64,000 nt of DNA from Dehalococcoidia bacterium (GTDB taxonomy: Bacteria > Chloroflexota > Dehalococcoidia > GIF9 > AB-539-J10). Of this stretch, positions 25,960-35,138 are shown one piece after another. Made by a program: the position numbers and the translations under genes. Below the pieces are notes generated by a model, which saw only the letters and a program-made list of their open reading frames with translations, was not told the DNA's origin and did not search any database. The stretch spans positions 1 through 64,000 of the forward strand of contig PWUU01000074.1 in the NCBI GenBank assembly GCA_003562475.1, given 5' to 3'. How positions within the stretch are numbered: position 1 is the first letter of the stretch; every line of letters starts with the position of its first letter.

Positions 25960-26457
25960 ATGTCGCTACTTCTGCGTCTTGCAGACGCACTCAACAGGGA
26001 CGATAGACAAGCCCTCGGACTGAACCTGGGGCTATCGATGGGGCTCGGATTGTTGGCCAACGGCATGACCCTCTGGCTTGGTCGAGACACACCGGCCGAT
26101 GCTGTACCCTGGTTTGCCCCGCCAGGATGGGTCGCAGCACTTGTATGGATAGCCCTGTTTGCGTTGCTGGGAGCCGCACGTTGGCAGCTGAACTCCTACA
26201 CCATAATCGGCGTGACTCTGGCGCGAACCATGGTGACTCTGCTGATCGTCGTCTGCCTCTTCTGGCCGATCTATTCACTGTCTGCCGTCGACCTCACCAT
26301 CAGACTTGTGGGGAATGTCGGCACTGTCCTCATCGCCATTGCCTCTATCGTGATCGTCCGTCAACGTTCTATCGAAGCCGCATCCCTGATCACGCCACTG
26401 GTCGTCTGGCTTGCGTTCACCACACTGGTGGTAATCGCCACCATGATGCAACTATGA
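25960..26457 (+). CDS. TspO/MBR-like membrane protein
   Basis: 165 aa, with about five hydrophobic segments. WFAPPGWVAALVWIALFALL, continuing into GAARWQLN, closely matches the TspO core motif (PPxWxFxxVWxxLYxxMGxAxW). The later conserved LN..W.. part is weaker (LLIVVCLFWPIYSL), so this is a divergent member. TspO proteins bind tetrapyrroles and respond to oxygen or stress. The gene starts 46 bp after the truncated PEP mutase-like gene, and the two may be co-transcribed. Confidence 0.65.
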   Translation: MSLLLRLADALNRDDRQALGLNLGLSMGLGLLANGMTLWLGRDTPADAVPWFAPPGWVAALVWIALFALLGAARWQLNSYTIIGVTLARTMVTLLIVVCLFWPIYSLSAVDLTIRLVGNVGTVLIAIASIVIVRQRSIEAASLITPLVVWLAFTTLVVIATMMQL

Positions 26458-26552
26458 TTCCTGCCCGGCCGGATTGACGCAGTGAGAGACCTGGCCGATA
26501 ATGCACAGATTGCAGCTACCTCTCCCTGAGAGACTTTCAAGGAGGATTACCC

Positions 26553-28226
26553 ATGAAGAGCGACTCGGTAAGAAAAGGCGTCGAGCGTGCACCGCACCGC
26601 TCGCTGTTGTATGCACTCGGCCACCCGAAGGAAGACTTCGACAAACCATTTGTTGGTGTCGTCAACAGCTACACCACAGTCATTCCCGGGCACATGCACC
26701 TGCAATCCGTTTCCAATGCCGTCAGGGAAGGTATTCGCGCAGCTGGCGGTGTCCCGTTTGAGTTCAACACAATTGGCGTATGCGATGGCATCGCCATGAA
26801 CCACCCTGGCATGAAGTTCAGCCTGCCGAGCAGGGAACTCATTGCAGACGCCGTCGAGATCATGGCCGAGGCCCATGGCTTCGACGCGCTCGTGTTCATC
26901 CCCAACTGCGACAAGATCGTACCCGGCATGCTCATGGCCGCCGCACGGCTCAACCTGCCCTGCATCTTCGTCTCCGGCGGCCCCATGCTGCCTGGTCGCA
27001 TCATGGGAGAGGATGGCCCGATAGACATCGACCTCATTCACTGCTTCGAAGCTGTGGGCAAGGTACTGACTCGCCGGATGACCGAGAAGCAACTCGACGA
27101 GCTCGAACAGCGAGCCTGCCCCGGGTGCGGCTCCTGTTCCCCCATCGCCACCGCGAACACGATGAACTGCCTCACCGAAGTCCTCGGCCTCGGGCTACCG
27201 GGAAACGGGACTATACCCGCTCCGGAAGGAAGGCGACTCCAACTCGCATTCCTCGCAGGAAAGCAGGTGATGGACGTTTACCAGAAAGGGCTGAAGCCGA
27301 GCGACATACTTACACCCGACGCATTTCATAATGCATTTGCGGTGGACATGGCTCTGGGCGGCAGTACGAACACCATCCTCCACGTACCCGCCATCGCGCA
27401 TGCCACCGGAGTCGATTTCCCGCTGAAGCGCATCAATGAGATTAGCGACTCCGTCCCGCACCTCTGCAATCTGCGTCCTTATGGGAAGTTCGGACTTGCC
27501 GACCTGGATATCGCCGGCGGCATCCCTGCAGTGATGAAGGAGATTTCCAAGAGGCTCAGGCCGGGCGCCATGACGGTACTTGGCAAGACCATCGGCGATG
27601 TCTATCGCGACGCGGAGGTACGCGACCGCCGTGTCATTCGCCCGTTCAAGGAACCACTGCATAAGACTGGCGGCGTCGCAATGCTATTCGGCAACCTGGC
27701 CCCGGACGGCGCCGTGGTGAAGACTGCCGGAGTCGCGGACGATATGATGATCCATGAGGGCCCTGCTCGCTGCTTCAACAGCGAGGAAGAGGCTACCAGA
27801 GCCATATCGTCACGCATCTTCCAGCCCGGCGACGTCATCGTCATACGCTACGAAGGGCCGAAGGGCGGTCCGGGCATGCGCGAGATGCTGACTCCGACAT
27901 CGATGCTTTCCGGTATGGGTGCGGATACGAACGTTGCGCTCATCACCGACGGCCGATTCTCAGGCGGCTCGCGCGGCGCCGCCATCGGACACGTCTCCCC
28001 GGAAGCTGCCGCCAGGGGACCCATTGCAGCTGTTCGTGACGGCGATATTATTCGCATCGATGTCAACAACAGGCGACTCGAGATAAAGGTGGACGAAAGG
28101 GAGATAGCGGAGCGCCTCGAGTCTCTGCCCCCGTTCACCCCCAAGGTGAAGAAGGGGTTCCTCGCAAGATATAGCAGACTCGTCAGCTCTGCGAATACGG
28201 GCGCCGTGTTCGAGGACGTTGTCTAA
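26553..28226 (+). CDS. ilvD: Dihydroxy-acid dehydratase
   Basis: 557 aa, normal length. Cluster-binding cysteines lie in [10 protein letters not shown] and in [19 protein letters not shown]; the catalytic region [19 protein letters not shown] lies near the C-terminus. The enzyme converts 2,3-dihydroxy-isovalerate or -methylvalerate to the 2-keto acids in valine and isoleucine synthesis, using a 2Fe-2S or 4Fe-4S cluster. AAGGAGG ribosome binding site. It is not linked to other ilv genes in the window and no T-box is visible upstream. Confidence 0.95.
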   Translation: MKSDSVRKGVERAPHRSLLYALGHPKEDFDKPFVGVVNSYTTVIPGHMHLQSVSNAVREGIRAAGGVPFEFNTIGVCDGIAMNHPGMKFSLPSRELIADAVEIMAEAHGFDALVFIPNCDKIVPGMLMAAARLNLPCIFVSGGPMLPGRIMGEDGPIDIDLIHCFEAVGKVLTRRMTEKQLDELEQRACPGCGSCSPIATANTMNCLTEVLGLGLPGNGTIPAPEGRRLQLAFLAGKQVMDVYQKGLKPSDILTPDAFHNAFAVDMALGGSTNTILHVPAIAHATGVDFPLKRINEISDSVPHLCNLRPYGKFGLADLDIAGGIPAVMKEISKRLRPGAMTVLGKTIGDVYRDAEVRDRRVIRPFKEPLHKTGGVAMLFGNLAPDGAVVKTAGVADDMMIHEGPARCFNSEEEATRAISSRIFQPGDVIVIRYEGPKGGPGMREMLTPTSMLSGMGADTNVALITDGRFSGGSRGAAIGHVSPEAAARGPIAAVRDGDIIRIDVNNRRLEIKVDEREIAERLESLPPFTPKVKKGFLARYSRLVSSANTGAVFEDVV

Positions 28227-28726
28227 TCTCGCAGGGAAGATTGCGCACGGAAAGCGCCGGGTACCACCTGCCCAATCCTGGCGGCCTCAGAGTTGGCCCC
28301 AGGTCTTCTACCTGGTCGCCGTACTCATCCATCGCGTGACAAGAACCTTGAGCAGTTTACTCCTTCTCACTATTTGCTCTTTACTGTTCGGTCCCCCACT
28401 TCATCTCTACAACCCACCTGTCGAATCAGGCACACACCCCTGTGTCCAATCATCTCTCCGTTCTCTCACCTCCTGCAGCAACGCTTCGGGGGCTCGACAT
28501 TGCCGGTCTTCTTCAAGACAACTCGTGTCAGTGCCACACGAGCACACACGACCGCACATGCCCGGGGCGGCAGGATCCGGAAACGATGAGCGGGGACTGG
28601 CGATGCTCCAGCTATCGGGGGGTCTTAACCGGCGGATCGCTGTCGATCCCTACTGAGAGCGCGAGGCATCTAAGCTCCGCTTGCAGGCGCTGCCACTACC
28701 ATGCGGGCAGCAGCCTGCCAAACCAA
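28227..28726. other. Intergenic region, nothing recognised
   Basis: About 500 bp between convergent ilvD and a hypothetical gene. Several overlapping low-quality open frames; no motif, repeat or strong hairpin found. Confidence 0.4.
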
Positions 28727-29338
28727 TCAGCGACGGGTCAAACGTCTGAACGTGGCCCGCGAGAGACGGTGGCCTTCACCGCGACGCCCCGCTGCCAGCG
28801 CTTGAGGAGAATCGGACAGCATCTCAGGTCGCGATTCCCTGTACGCCTCGAACACCTCTGCACCCTCACACCCGCGTGAGAGCGCGGCGGCTATGTCCTT
28901 TGCCAGCCTGGTCTTGAACATACGGCCCGTCGATGAGGTGAAATACGCAAATCGCACATCGTCAGGTACACAACCCCACACCTCAAGCCTCTTCAGCAAC
29001 TGCTCCACGGGAACCGTCTTGACTACAGGGCGCTGAAGCCCAAGCTCAATGGGAAACTCACTCATCTGTGAGCGCGGAAGCACCACGCGATGGCCCGTGC
29101 TGAGAATCAGACCACAACTTACCAGGGTCACCGGTTGCCCATGCACGTTTGCTGCCTCCAGCACCAGTTGGGCATCATGAGACTCGGCATCGTCTCCAAT
29201 TGACAGCCCAACGCCAACTGTCACCTTCACGAGCGGACGCTCCCAGTACCGCCTTATCAACTCTATGCCAAGCACCACGATCCCGGCCGCCACGCCACCA
29301 CCAAAAGCCGCAAGGAAGATCCCTTGATCCAGCTGCAT
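28727..29338 (-). CDS. Hypothetical protein with one N-terminal membrane span
   Basis: 203 aa. A single helix (IFLAAFGGGVAAGIVVLGIEL) anchors the protein, followed by a basic stretch and a soluble domain of mixed strands that includes VKVTVGVGLSIGDD and VTLVSCGLILSTGHRVVLP. The pattern resembles small membrane-anchored proteins with an Ig-like or PilZ-sized domain, but no family is recognised. The C-terminus is Arg-rich (RATFRRLTRR). ATG is preceded by GAGGAA. Confidence 0.6.
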   Translation of the reverse strand: MQLDQGIFLAAFGGGVAAGIVVLGIELIRRYWERPLVKVTVGVGLSIGDDAESHDAQLVLEAANVHGQPVTLVSCGLILSTGHRVVLPRSQMSEFPIELGLQRPVVKTVPVEQLLKRLEVWGCVPDDVRFAYFTSSTGRMFKTRLAKDIAAALSRGCEGAEVFEAYRESRPEMLSDSPQALAAGRRGEGHRLSRATFRRLTRR

Positions 29339-29711
29339 GATTCCTCCGTCATGAACTCACATGCGACGTATTCCCCGCGCCAAGGATACACTCAATGCAC
29401 GTCTCTGGTCTACAGTCTGTCCTCGCCAACAGCCTCAAGGATCAGAGAACTGAATCATCGGACCTGTCAGGTCACGAGTGGTGTCGTCTCGGAAGTACAC
29501 GATATGACTCTTCACCGTCTATACCTCTCCGAGCTTCCTTAGACCATCGTAGACCATATTTGCCGCAGCTCACGTGGATCACGGAACGGGAACCCATGCC
29601 CTCTAGTTGTCGCCCGAAACCGTACCGTTCCTACGGAATCGGTAACCCGCACTTATCACGTAGCGATTTCGTCACGCACTATGTTCTAAGCACAATTGGC
29701 ACTCCTGTGCG
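29339..29711. other. Intergenic region beside the gene-remnant scar
   Basis: About 370 bp. Short open frames only; may hold decayed sequence linked to the subtilase remnant downstream. Nothing else recognised. Confidence 0.35.
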
Positions 29712-30130
29712 ATGCGTTCCCTCCCAGCGCACACATACAGTGAGCGCCGTCGTGAAAAGCTCCGGGCGATGCTGATGGCGGCCGGTATGCTCGCCATCGC
29801 CGTATTCACAGGTACGATCTCGAACGATGCCATCATCACCATCCCTCAAGATGATTGGACTTCTCCGTCCACACAGGTGGTCGAAACACCTTTCACTGAA
29901 AAGGCGGGTGCCCTGGAGGTCATCTCCGCCGCAGCAACCAGCGTCTCTCAGTTGCATCAGGATACGTACACCAATCGATGGGGAATCGACCGAATGGGAG
30001 TGCCCGCCGCATGGGATGCCACTCATTTCTCACCAGTACTGGTCGCAGCGCTCGACACGGGCATCGTCCTGGACGCACAGTTTGCCGACAGGCAGGGCCG
30101 TTTCGACACACCCACAGTAGCGCAGGCCGC
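29712..30130 (+). pseudogene. Subtilase (S8 peptidase) 5' remnant
   Basis: The frame from 29712 encodes a signal-like N-terminus (MLMAAGMLAIAVFTG), a spacer, and then NRWGIDRMGVPAAWD followed by VLVAALDTGI. The latter is the start of a subtilisin catalytic domain with its catalytic Asp. Homology ends around 30120. The frame stays open to 30422, but that part is antisense to an aminotransferase remnant and codes for nothing subtilase-like. The catalytic His and Ser are absent, so it cannot be an active protease. Confidence 0.65.
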
Positions 30131-30135
30131 CCGCA

Positions 30136-30375
30136 TTACACTTTCAACCGGGCCCAGGTCACCAATAGCTCATCGGGAATCGATTCTTCCTCCGTCATCG
30201 CGTCAAGGGTCACCTCAAGCGCTTCCAGAGTCGCTTCCACATCCGCCTTCGAGTGAGCTGACGAGAAGACGAACATGCCACCACGGAGCGTCGCGACCCC
30301 TCGTTGGAGCAGATGCAGATTCATTCGCTCCCTGCACACGGCGCACACAATGTACGGGCGCATTCCGGTGGACAA
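30136..30375 (-). pseudogene. Class-III aminotransferase (HemL-like) 3' remnant
   Basis: The minus-strand frame ending at 30136 encodes ERMNLHLLQRGV, MFVFSSAHSKADVEATLEAL and a natural-looking C-terminus. This matches the end of glutamate-1-semialdehyde 2,1-aminomutase-type class-III aminotransferases (LLxRGV, S.AH...D...T). Only about 60 residues remain; the PLP-binding lysine domain is gone. It abuts the subtilase remnant on the opposite strand. Confidence 0.6.
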
Positions 30376-30543
30376 AGCTGTTCATAACTTCACCATTTGG
30401 TTCGAGACGTCATGAACGCTGAAGTCGATAGTATGGTTGAAAGGACCGCAGCACAACTGGCGTTTTGACGGACCTCCGTGAACGCGGTATTGTTCGGGAT
30501 GATTGCGGGCGTCTGACACACCAGTCACACGGAAAATGACCGA

Positions 30544-31581
30544 ATGGAAATAGTGTTTGAGGTGGCCAGGCACTTCTGGCACTACGTCCAGGAAGTGTTT
30601 CCCTACCTGGCACTGGGATTCTTCCTCAGCGGTCTCATTCAGGTATTCGCCCCTTCCGACTGGATCACGAGACATCTGGGGGACGCCGGCCTGCGCCCAT
30701 TGCTCTATGCCACTCTGGCTGGTACTGCGCTGCCGATCTGCTGTGTCGGCTCCCTGCCGGTAGCCATCAGCCTGCACGACAAAGGTGCCCGACTGGGCCC
30801 GGTTCTCTCCTTTCTTGTGGCAACGCCCGCTACCTCGGTCCCAGCACTTCTTGTCAGCTATGGACTTCTTGGTCTCCGGTTCACCGTCTACATCTTCATT
30901 GCCGTCATTGTCCTGGGCCTCGTCATAGGACTCGCTGGCAACCGGCTCCGATTCACACCTCCCCCACGGGGTTCATCCGGCACGAGCGTCACAGATCCGG
31001 TGTGCGGCATGCAGGTGGACACATCCAAGCCCGATGTTGTCACTACCAGGCACGAGGGGACCCGGTACTACTTCTGCTGCGATCTTTGCCGAACCAGGTT
31101 CATAAGGCTGCCGGCTGCCGACCCCGCCGCGTGTACAGGTGAATCATGCGCATGCAAGCCGCAGACCGGCAACCGCATGACACAGGCACTTCGCTACTCG
31201 TTTATCACAATGCCTCGCAACATTGGCCCGGAGATACTCCTCGGCCTTGCACTTGCGGCAGTTGTAGCAGCCGTGACCCCCATTGGACGTTTCGTGGGAG
31301 AGTATCTCGAGGGCGGAGTCGCGTATGCGGTGGCGCTGCCGGTCGGCATAGTCATGTACACATGTTCGACCGCCAGTGTTCCCCTTGTGCACGCGCTGGC
31401 AACACAGGGGATGAACATCGGTGCAGGCATGCTCCTGCTCATTGTCGGACCGGTGACGAGCTGGAGTACCATTCTTGTCCTTCGTAAGGAGTTTGGAGTT
31501 CGGACACTAGTGTTCTATCTCGCAGTCATTAGCGTGCTATCTCTCGCTGCTGGAATTCTTTATTCTATTGCGTTGGCGTAA
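30544..31581 (+). CDS. ArsP-type permease with internal YHS domain
   Basis: 345 aa. N-terminal permease half (about 10-135) with the ArsP-like motif ALPICCVGSLPVAI (C66-C67). A YHS-type metal-binding domain follows at about 150-190 (DPVCGMQVD, then YYFCCDLCRTRF). A Cys-rich linker (C197, C202, C204) leads to the second permease half (about 215-345) with MYTCSTASVPLV. ArsP (DUF318) proteins export trivalent organoarsenicals or transport metals or sulfur compounds. The inserted YHS suggests a cytoplasmic metal or metalloid receiver. Start at 30544; the ribosome binding site is weak (GGAAAA). Confidence 0.82.
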   Translation: MEIVFEVARHFWHYVQEVFPYLALGFFLSGLIQVFAPSDWITRHLGDAGLRPLLYATLAGTALPICCVGSLPVAISLHDKGARLGPVLSFLVATPATSVPALLVSYGLLGLRFTVYIFIAVIVLGLVIGLAGNRLRFTPPPRGSSGTSVTDPVCGMQVDTSKPDVVTTRHEGTRYYFCCDLCRTRFIRLPAADPAACTGESCACKPQTGNRMTQALRYSFITMPRNIGPEILLGLALAAVVAAVTPIGRFVGEYLEGGVAYAVALPVGIVMYTCSTASVPLVHALATQGMNIGAGMLLLIVGPVTSWSTILVLRKEFGVRTLVFYLAVISVLSLAAGILYSIALA

Positions 31582-31630
31582 GAATGCTCACCACATTGCA
31601 CAGAACAGGTGTTCTCGCTAGTATCGATAC

Positions 31631-32491
31631 ATGCGGACGCACAGGCTAATAGTCTTCTTTCTCTTAACATTTGTCCTTTCGTGGGGAGTTCCCGGCATGC
31701 TCCTGTTGCTAGCCTGGGCCACTGGCGCATTCGATGTCTCTCTCGACAGGTACTCACCACTTCACTTCCTGTTCTTCTGGGCTCCAACGCTGTCGGCATT
31801 GACTGTTGTGGCACTAACGCAGGGACACAGGGGACTGAAAGCCTATCTGCAACGCATGCTACAGGTACGATTCAAGTGGCGCTGGTGGACTGCCGTCGTA
31901 GTTGGCGTTCCGTTGCTCAAGCTACTTGCGTGGGGACTGGCAGATGACCCGAGTCCCCCTGAAATCCTGAACACCGCGCTCCCCGCGGGAGCAATGCTGG
32001 TAGCCGCCGTCATGGCTGCAACCACCGGGCCCCTTGGCGAACTTGGATGGCGAGGCTTCGCGCTGCCCCTGCTCCAGCGCCGCGTCAACGGTCTGCTGGC
32101 CGCCATTATCATTGGAGCCGTCTGGTCCCTCTGGTACCTGCCATGGCTCCTACCCGGCACCGTAATGGACTGGTCACCGGGTGGTGACAGCATTCCTGCG
32201 ATCGTCAGATTCTTCGCCGGTGGCATCGCTCTCAGCATCACGGCAACCGTCATCTTCAATGGCTCAGGCGGAAGTATTCCGCTTGCAATCCTGTTTCACT
32301 GGCTCAACGGCTATCCTCATATGTGGGAACTGGAAGCCCACGTCGCATACGTGGATACCGTTATCACCCTCACTACCGCAGTCATCCTGATCTTCATCCT
32401 GCGCCGCCGCTATCTGTCGCGCAGCAACCTGTCCACGGACGTCACGCCGGGACTACCGGAGCCCGGCCGACAGCAGCCACAAGCCCCGTAA
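31631..32491 (+). CDS. CPBP-family intramembrane protease homologue, catalytic motifs altered
   Basis: 286 aa, about eight hydrophobic segments. The CPBP/Abi domain is clear. Motif 1 reads GPLGELGWRGFALPLL, where active members have EExxxR (usually GEELGWRG); one Glu is missing. Motif 2 reads WSLWYLPWLL, with Tyr in place of the usual His. Motif 3 LFHWLNG is kept. Active CPBP proteases need the first Glu and both His, so this one may be a pseudo-protease. Starts 49 bp after the ArsP-type gene. The C-terminus is Pro/Gly-rich. Confidence 0.78.
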   Translation: MRTHRLIVFFLLTFVLSWGVPGMLLLLAWATGAFDVSLDRYSPLHFLFFWAPTLSALTVVALTQGHRGLKAYLQRMLQVRFKWRWWTAVVVGVPLLKLLAWGLADDPSPPEILNTALPAGAMLVAAVMAATTGPLGELGWRGFALPLLQRRVNGLLAAIIIGAVWSLWYLPWLLPGTVMDWSPGGDSIPAIVRFFAGGIALSITATVIFNGSGGSIPLAILFHWLNGYPHMWELEAHVAYVDTVITLTTAVILIFILRRRYLSRSNLSTDVTPGLPEPGRQQPQAP

Positions 32492-32775
32492 CCGGGCCTG
32501 ACTCTTGTTGCGTCCGGGATAAGTGTCCACGACAACGCACAGACTCCGGCCGCAAGCAGAATTCCGCACTCCTCTTACTGGCTTCCCCCTGTGCATAGCG
32601 CTCCTCTCGACCGAAGCAGGCAACAGACTGGCATCAAGAGTAAGGAAGCGGATCAGGCACGTTCATCACTTCTGTTCAAACGTGGGCCCACCCTCCTTTG
32701 CCGACGTGGTTGTAGGGACGGTTTCACAGTGGTACAGTGACAGAGTCCAACCAGGGTATAATAGAGGAGGGTTTC

Positions 32776-33150
32776 ATGATACGAGAGGCAGTCTTTGTGC
32801 CAGGTGTGCCAAGGCCCACAGCCCCTTATTCGCCTGCCATCAAGGCGGCTGGCTTTGTCTTCGTCTCCGGCCAGTTACCCATCGACCCATCGGGCACCAT
32901 GCCGGATGGAATGAGCGCTCAAACCAGACAATGCCTTGACAACGCGAAGGCAATTCTGGCGGCATCAGGTGTCGGCCTCGACAGCGTCGTCAAGTGTACC
33001 GTCTTCATCACCAACATGGACGAATTTGGCCTCATGAACGAGGCATATGGCCAGTACTTCCCGGAGCTGCCACCCGCACGCTCAACAGTTGAGGTTTCAC
33101 GACTGGCGAAAGGTGCGCTCGTAGAGATAGACGCAATCGCGCTCGCCTAG
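32776..33150 (+). CDS. RidA-family protein (enamine/imine deaminase type)
   Basis: 124 aa. The pattern PYSPAIKAAGFVFVSGQLPID, then VKCTVFITNMDEFGLMNEAY and PPARSTVEVSRLAKGALVEIDAIA, covers the whole RidA/YjgF trimer fold, including the conserved Arg of PPARS. RidA hydrolyses reactive 2-aminoacrylate. ATG 32776 lies 5 bp behind GAGGAGG; the frame opens upstream at 32737 without support. Confidence 0.92.
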   Translation: MIREAVFVPGVPRPTAPYSPAIKAAGFVFVSGQLPIDPSGTMPDGMSAQTRQCLDNAKAILAASGVGLDSVVKCTVFITNMDEFGLMNEAYGQYFPELPPARSTVEVSRLAKGALVEIDAIALA

Positions 33151-33162
33151 TCATCGGCACCG

Positions 33163-33516
33163 CTAGCGCTTGAGTGTGCCTCCAACTGCCACGCCAATAC
33201 CGATGCCGAGAGGCACCGCGACCTCCTCGAGTACCTTGGTGATTGCTGCCTTGAGCGACTTCTTCTGCTGGCTCGAAATCTGGTAGCGCGTTTTCACGAG
33301 GCGTGCGATTGTGTTCGCCAGATCAAGCTGAAGATCGATACGTTCAGGCGATTCAGCCATCATCTCCCGCAAACGCACACGAAGCAGCGCTATCTCGTCG
33401 TCAACACCCTCGATACGACACGCAACATCCATTTCAAGCCGCTCAGCTTCGGAGAGCGCAACGGCATAGAACCCTGTCTCTCGTGTCTGCGTCTTCCGGG
33501 TTCGCCTCTTATCCAT
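33163..33516 (-). CDS. Hypothetical protein, Arg-rich N-terminus
   Basis: 117 aa. A basic N-terminus (MDKRRTRKTQTRE) is followed by a helical region rich in Leu, Arg and Glu (EIALLRVRLREMMAESPERIDLQ, shown in part) and a Gly-rich hydrophobic C-terminus (VPLGIGIGVAVGGTLKR). The start overlaps the preceding gene by 8 bp, so the pair is translated together. No family recognised; the layout is like small DNA-associated or terminase-small-subunit-type proteins, but that is a guess. Confidence 0.5.
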   Translation of the reverse strand: MDKRRTRKTQTRETGFYAVALSEAERLEMDVACRIEGVDDEIALLRVRLREMMAESPERIDLQLDLANTIARLVKTRYQISSQQKKSLKAAITKVLEEVAVPLGIGIGVAVGGTLKR

Positions 33517-33712
33517 TGCGCCGCTTCTTCACCTCTGGAGACTCATTAAGAGCCCGTTCTACTTTCGTTCGTAAGGAGGGTAACAGAGTTGCCCCAGCCT
33601 GCCGATGCGCGAGATATGCGTACATCGTTCCACAAATAAGGCGATACGCCGCCAGTTCATATTCACCTGCCACTATGAGTTCCTTCAGCGACCGCACCAT
33701 GTGATGATTCAT
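33509..33712 (-). CDS. Small hypothetical protein
   Basis: 67 aa, helical. The pattern KELIVAGEYELAAYRLICGTMYAYL and the basic C-terminus (VKKRRNG) do not match a family I know. Its stop overlaps the start of the next gene on the same strand by 8 bp, which supports both as real. Both are short, low-conservation genes between RidA and the alpha/beta hydrolase. Confidence 0.5.
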   Translation of the reverse strand: MNHHMVRSLKELIVAGEYELAAYRLICGTMYAYLAHRQAGATLLPSLRTKVERALNESPEVKKRRNG

Positions 33713-33996
33713 GTGATTAGGTTAAGAATATACTTCCAACTCTCATGCCCACTACTATTAGTATACACCACATCGGGGGCTTGCCGGAAGCTCGGGCATG
33801 GGCTTGAGCTGGCTGTGACAGCAACAGTGCCTGGAGCCAGGCGTGTGCTGCCGCAATGGAATAGCGCCACGATCCCCACTCACGTGCACGTCGACGATAC
33901 TGCCTCTCTGTCATGCGATTCTCGATTACACACGGGACGAAACGTCGCCATAATGCTACTATTGGGACGGGCAGAGGAGGATTGGCGACAGTATCG

Positions 33997-35052
33997 ATGA
34001 GTTCAGCCGCAACCACCGGAGTACTGCTGGTTCTTGGCGCGCTTCTGCTCGGGTTCGTGGCCGCGAATATCTACACGCATGTAGCTGCACTCAGCTGGGA
34101 GCGCACGCCATATCCATCTGGCCGCCTCATCTCAGCTAATGGCGTCCGTCTCTACACGCGAATCAAGGGCAACGGCACACCAGTGATACTCATAGAGCCT
34201 GCGTTGGGTAGCCCGGGGGCTGAGTGGTGGCGCATCCAGGACGAGCTGGCGAGGATGACAACAGTCGTGACGTACGACCGTGCTGGCTATGGTTGGAGTC
34301 GGTCAGGCAAGTACCCACGCACAAGCTTCCAGGTCGTGGCCGAGCTACACAGAATGCTGGAGAGAGCCGGTCTCGGCGGGCCTTACATCCTCATAGGCCA
34401 TTCACAAGGCGGGCTCTACGCTCAGTTGTTCGGCAGACTGTATCCGGATCAGGTCGCCGGCGCGGTGTTCCTCGACCCGGTCTCGTCGAACCAACAGCGA
34501 TTCAAGGCAGAGCTCAAGCCTCATGCATATCAGATGAGCGGGATCGATACGCTGCCCTACCCCAGGTCCGCGGGTGTTCTACGCAAGTTGGGACTCTTGC
34601 GTCTCTTCCGACCCTTTGTCGAGACAAAACTACTCAGCAATCAGTCCACGCTTCCCGCAACGGTCCGCGAGGTCATCTGGCAGCACCTCGCGCTACCGAA
34701 GGCCTACAACGCCATCCTGAGCGAGTACGAGCAGAACAGGACACCCGCTAACAGCTCGGAGGTCCGGAGCGCCGGCACTTTCCCTCAGGTCCCGCTGAAG
34801 GTCATCTATCATTCACCCCATAAGATGGTTCGAGAGTTGCTGAGTAACCGGGGATTGCAGCGCGACGACGCCGAAGAGGTCGAGCAAATCTGGCAACAGC
34901 TTGCCCGGGCTTACGTCAGGCTCTCACCCCATGGTGAGTGGATAGTTGCACAACGGAGCGGCCACTATATTCACCTGGACCAGCCTGAACTGGTCGTTGA
35001 AGAGGTGCGACAGATGGTCCTCGCACTCCGCCAGTCTGTTCCAACAGATTGA
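33997..35052 (+). CDS. Alpha/beta hydrolase with N-terminal membrane anchor
   Basis: 351 aa from ATG 33997 (AGGAGG lies 16 bp upstream, so the start is uncertain; the frame opens at 33913). One membrane helix (VLLVLGALLLGFVAANIY) precedes the hydrolase. The nucleophile elbow GHSQGG carries the Ser; the acid is likely in VFLDPVSSN; the His is in SGHYIHLDQPELV. PYSEXXR-like WSRSG follows the oxyanion region. Substrate unknown; likely an outward- or membrane-facing esterase or lipase-like enzyme. Confidence 0.82.
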   Translation: MSSAATTGVLLVLGALLLGFVAANIYTHVAALSWERTPYPSGRLISANGVRLYTRIKGNGTPVILIEPALGSPGAEWWRIQDELARMTTVVTYDRAGYGWSRSGKYPRTSFQVVAELHRMLERAGLGGPYILIGHSQGGLYAQLFGRLYPDQVAGAVFLDPVSSNQQRFKAELKPHAYQMSGIDTLPYPRSAGVLRKLGLLRLFRPFVETKLLSNQSTLPATVREVIWQHLALPKAYNAILSEYEQNRTPANSSEVRSAGTFPQVPLKVIYHSPHKMVRELLSNRGLQRDDAEEVEQIWQQLARAYVRLSPHGEWIVAQRSGHYIHLDQPELVVEEVRQMVLALRQSVPTD

Positions 35053-35138
35053 GTCTTCAGCCACGACAGATAATTCGCGCCTGTAGTCGACACCTCCAGC
35101 CTTGCACCCCCCGTCAACGGGTGCTATTGTTGCAGGGC

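Noticed and set aside
29712..30422. A single 236-aa subtilase-like gene
   Set aside because: Subtilase similarity stops near 30120; the rest is antisense to an aminotransferase remnant, so the frame is chimeric.
32757..32762. TATAAT as promoter of ridA
   Set aside because: It lies only 14 bp before the start codon, which would place transcription start inside the ribosome binding site, and no good -35 is at the right distance.
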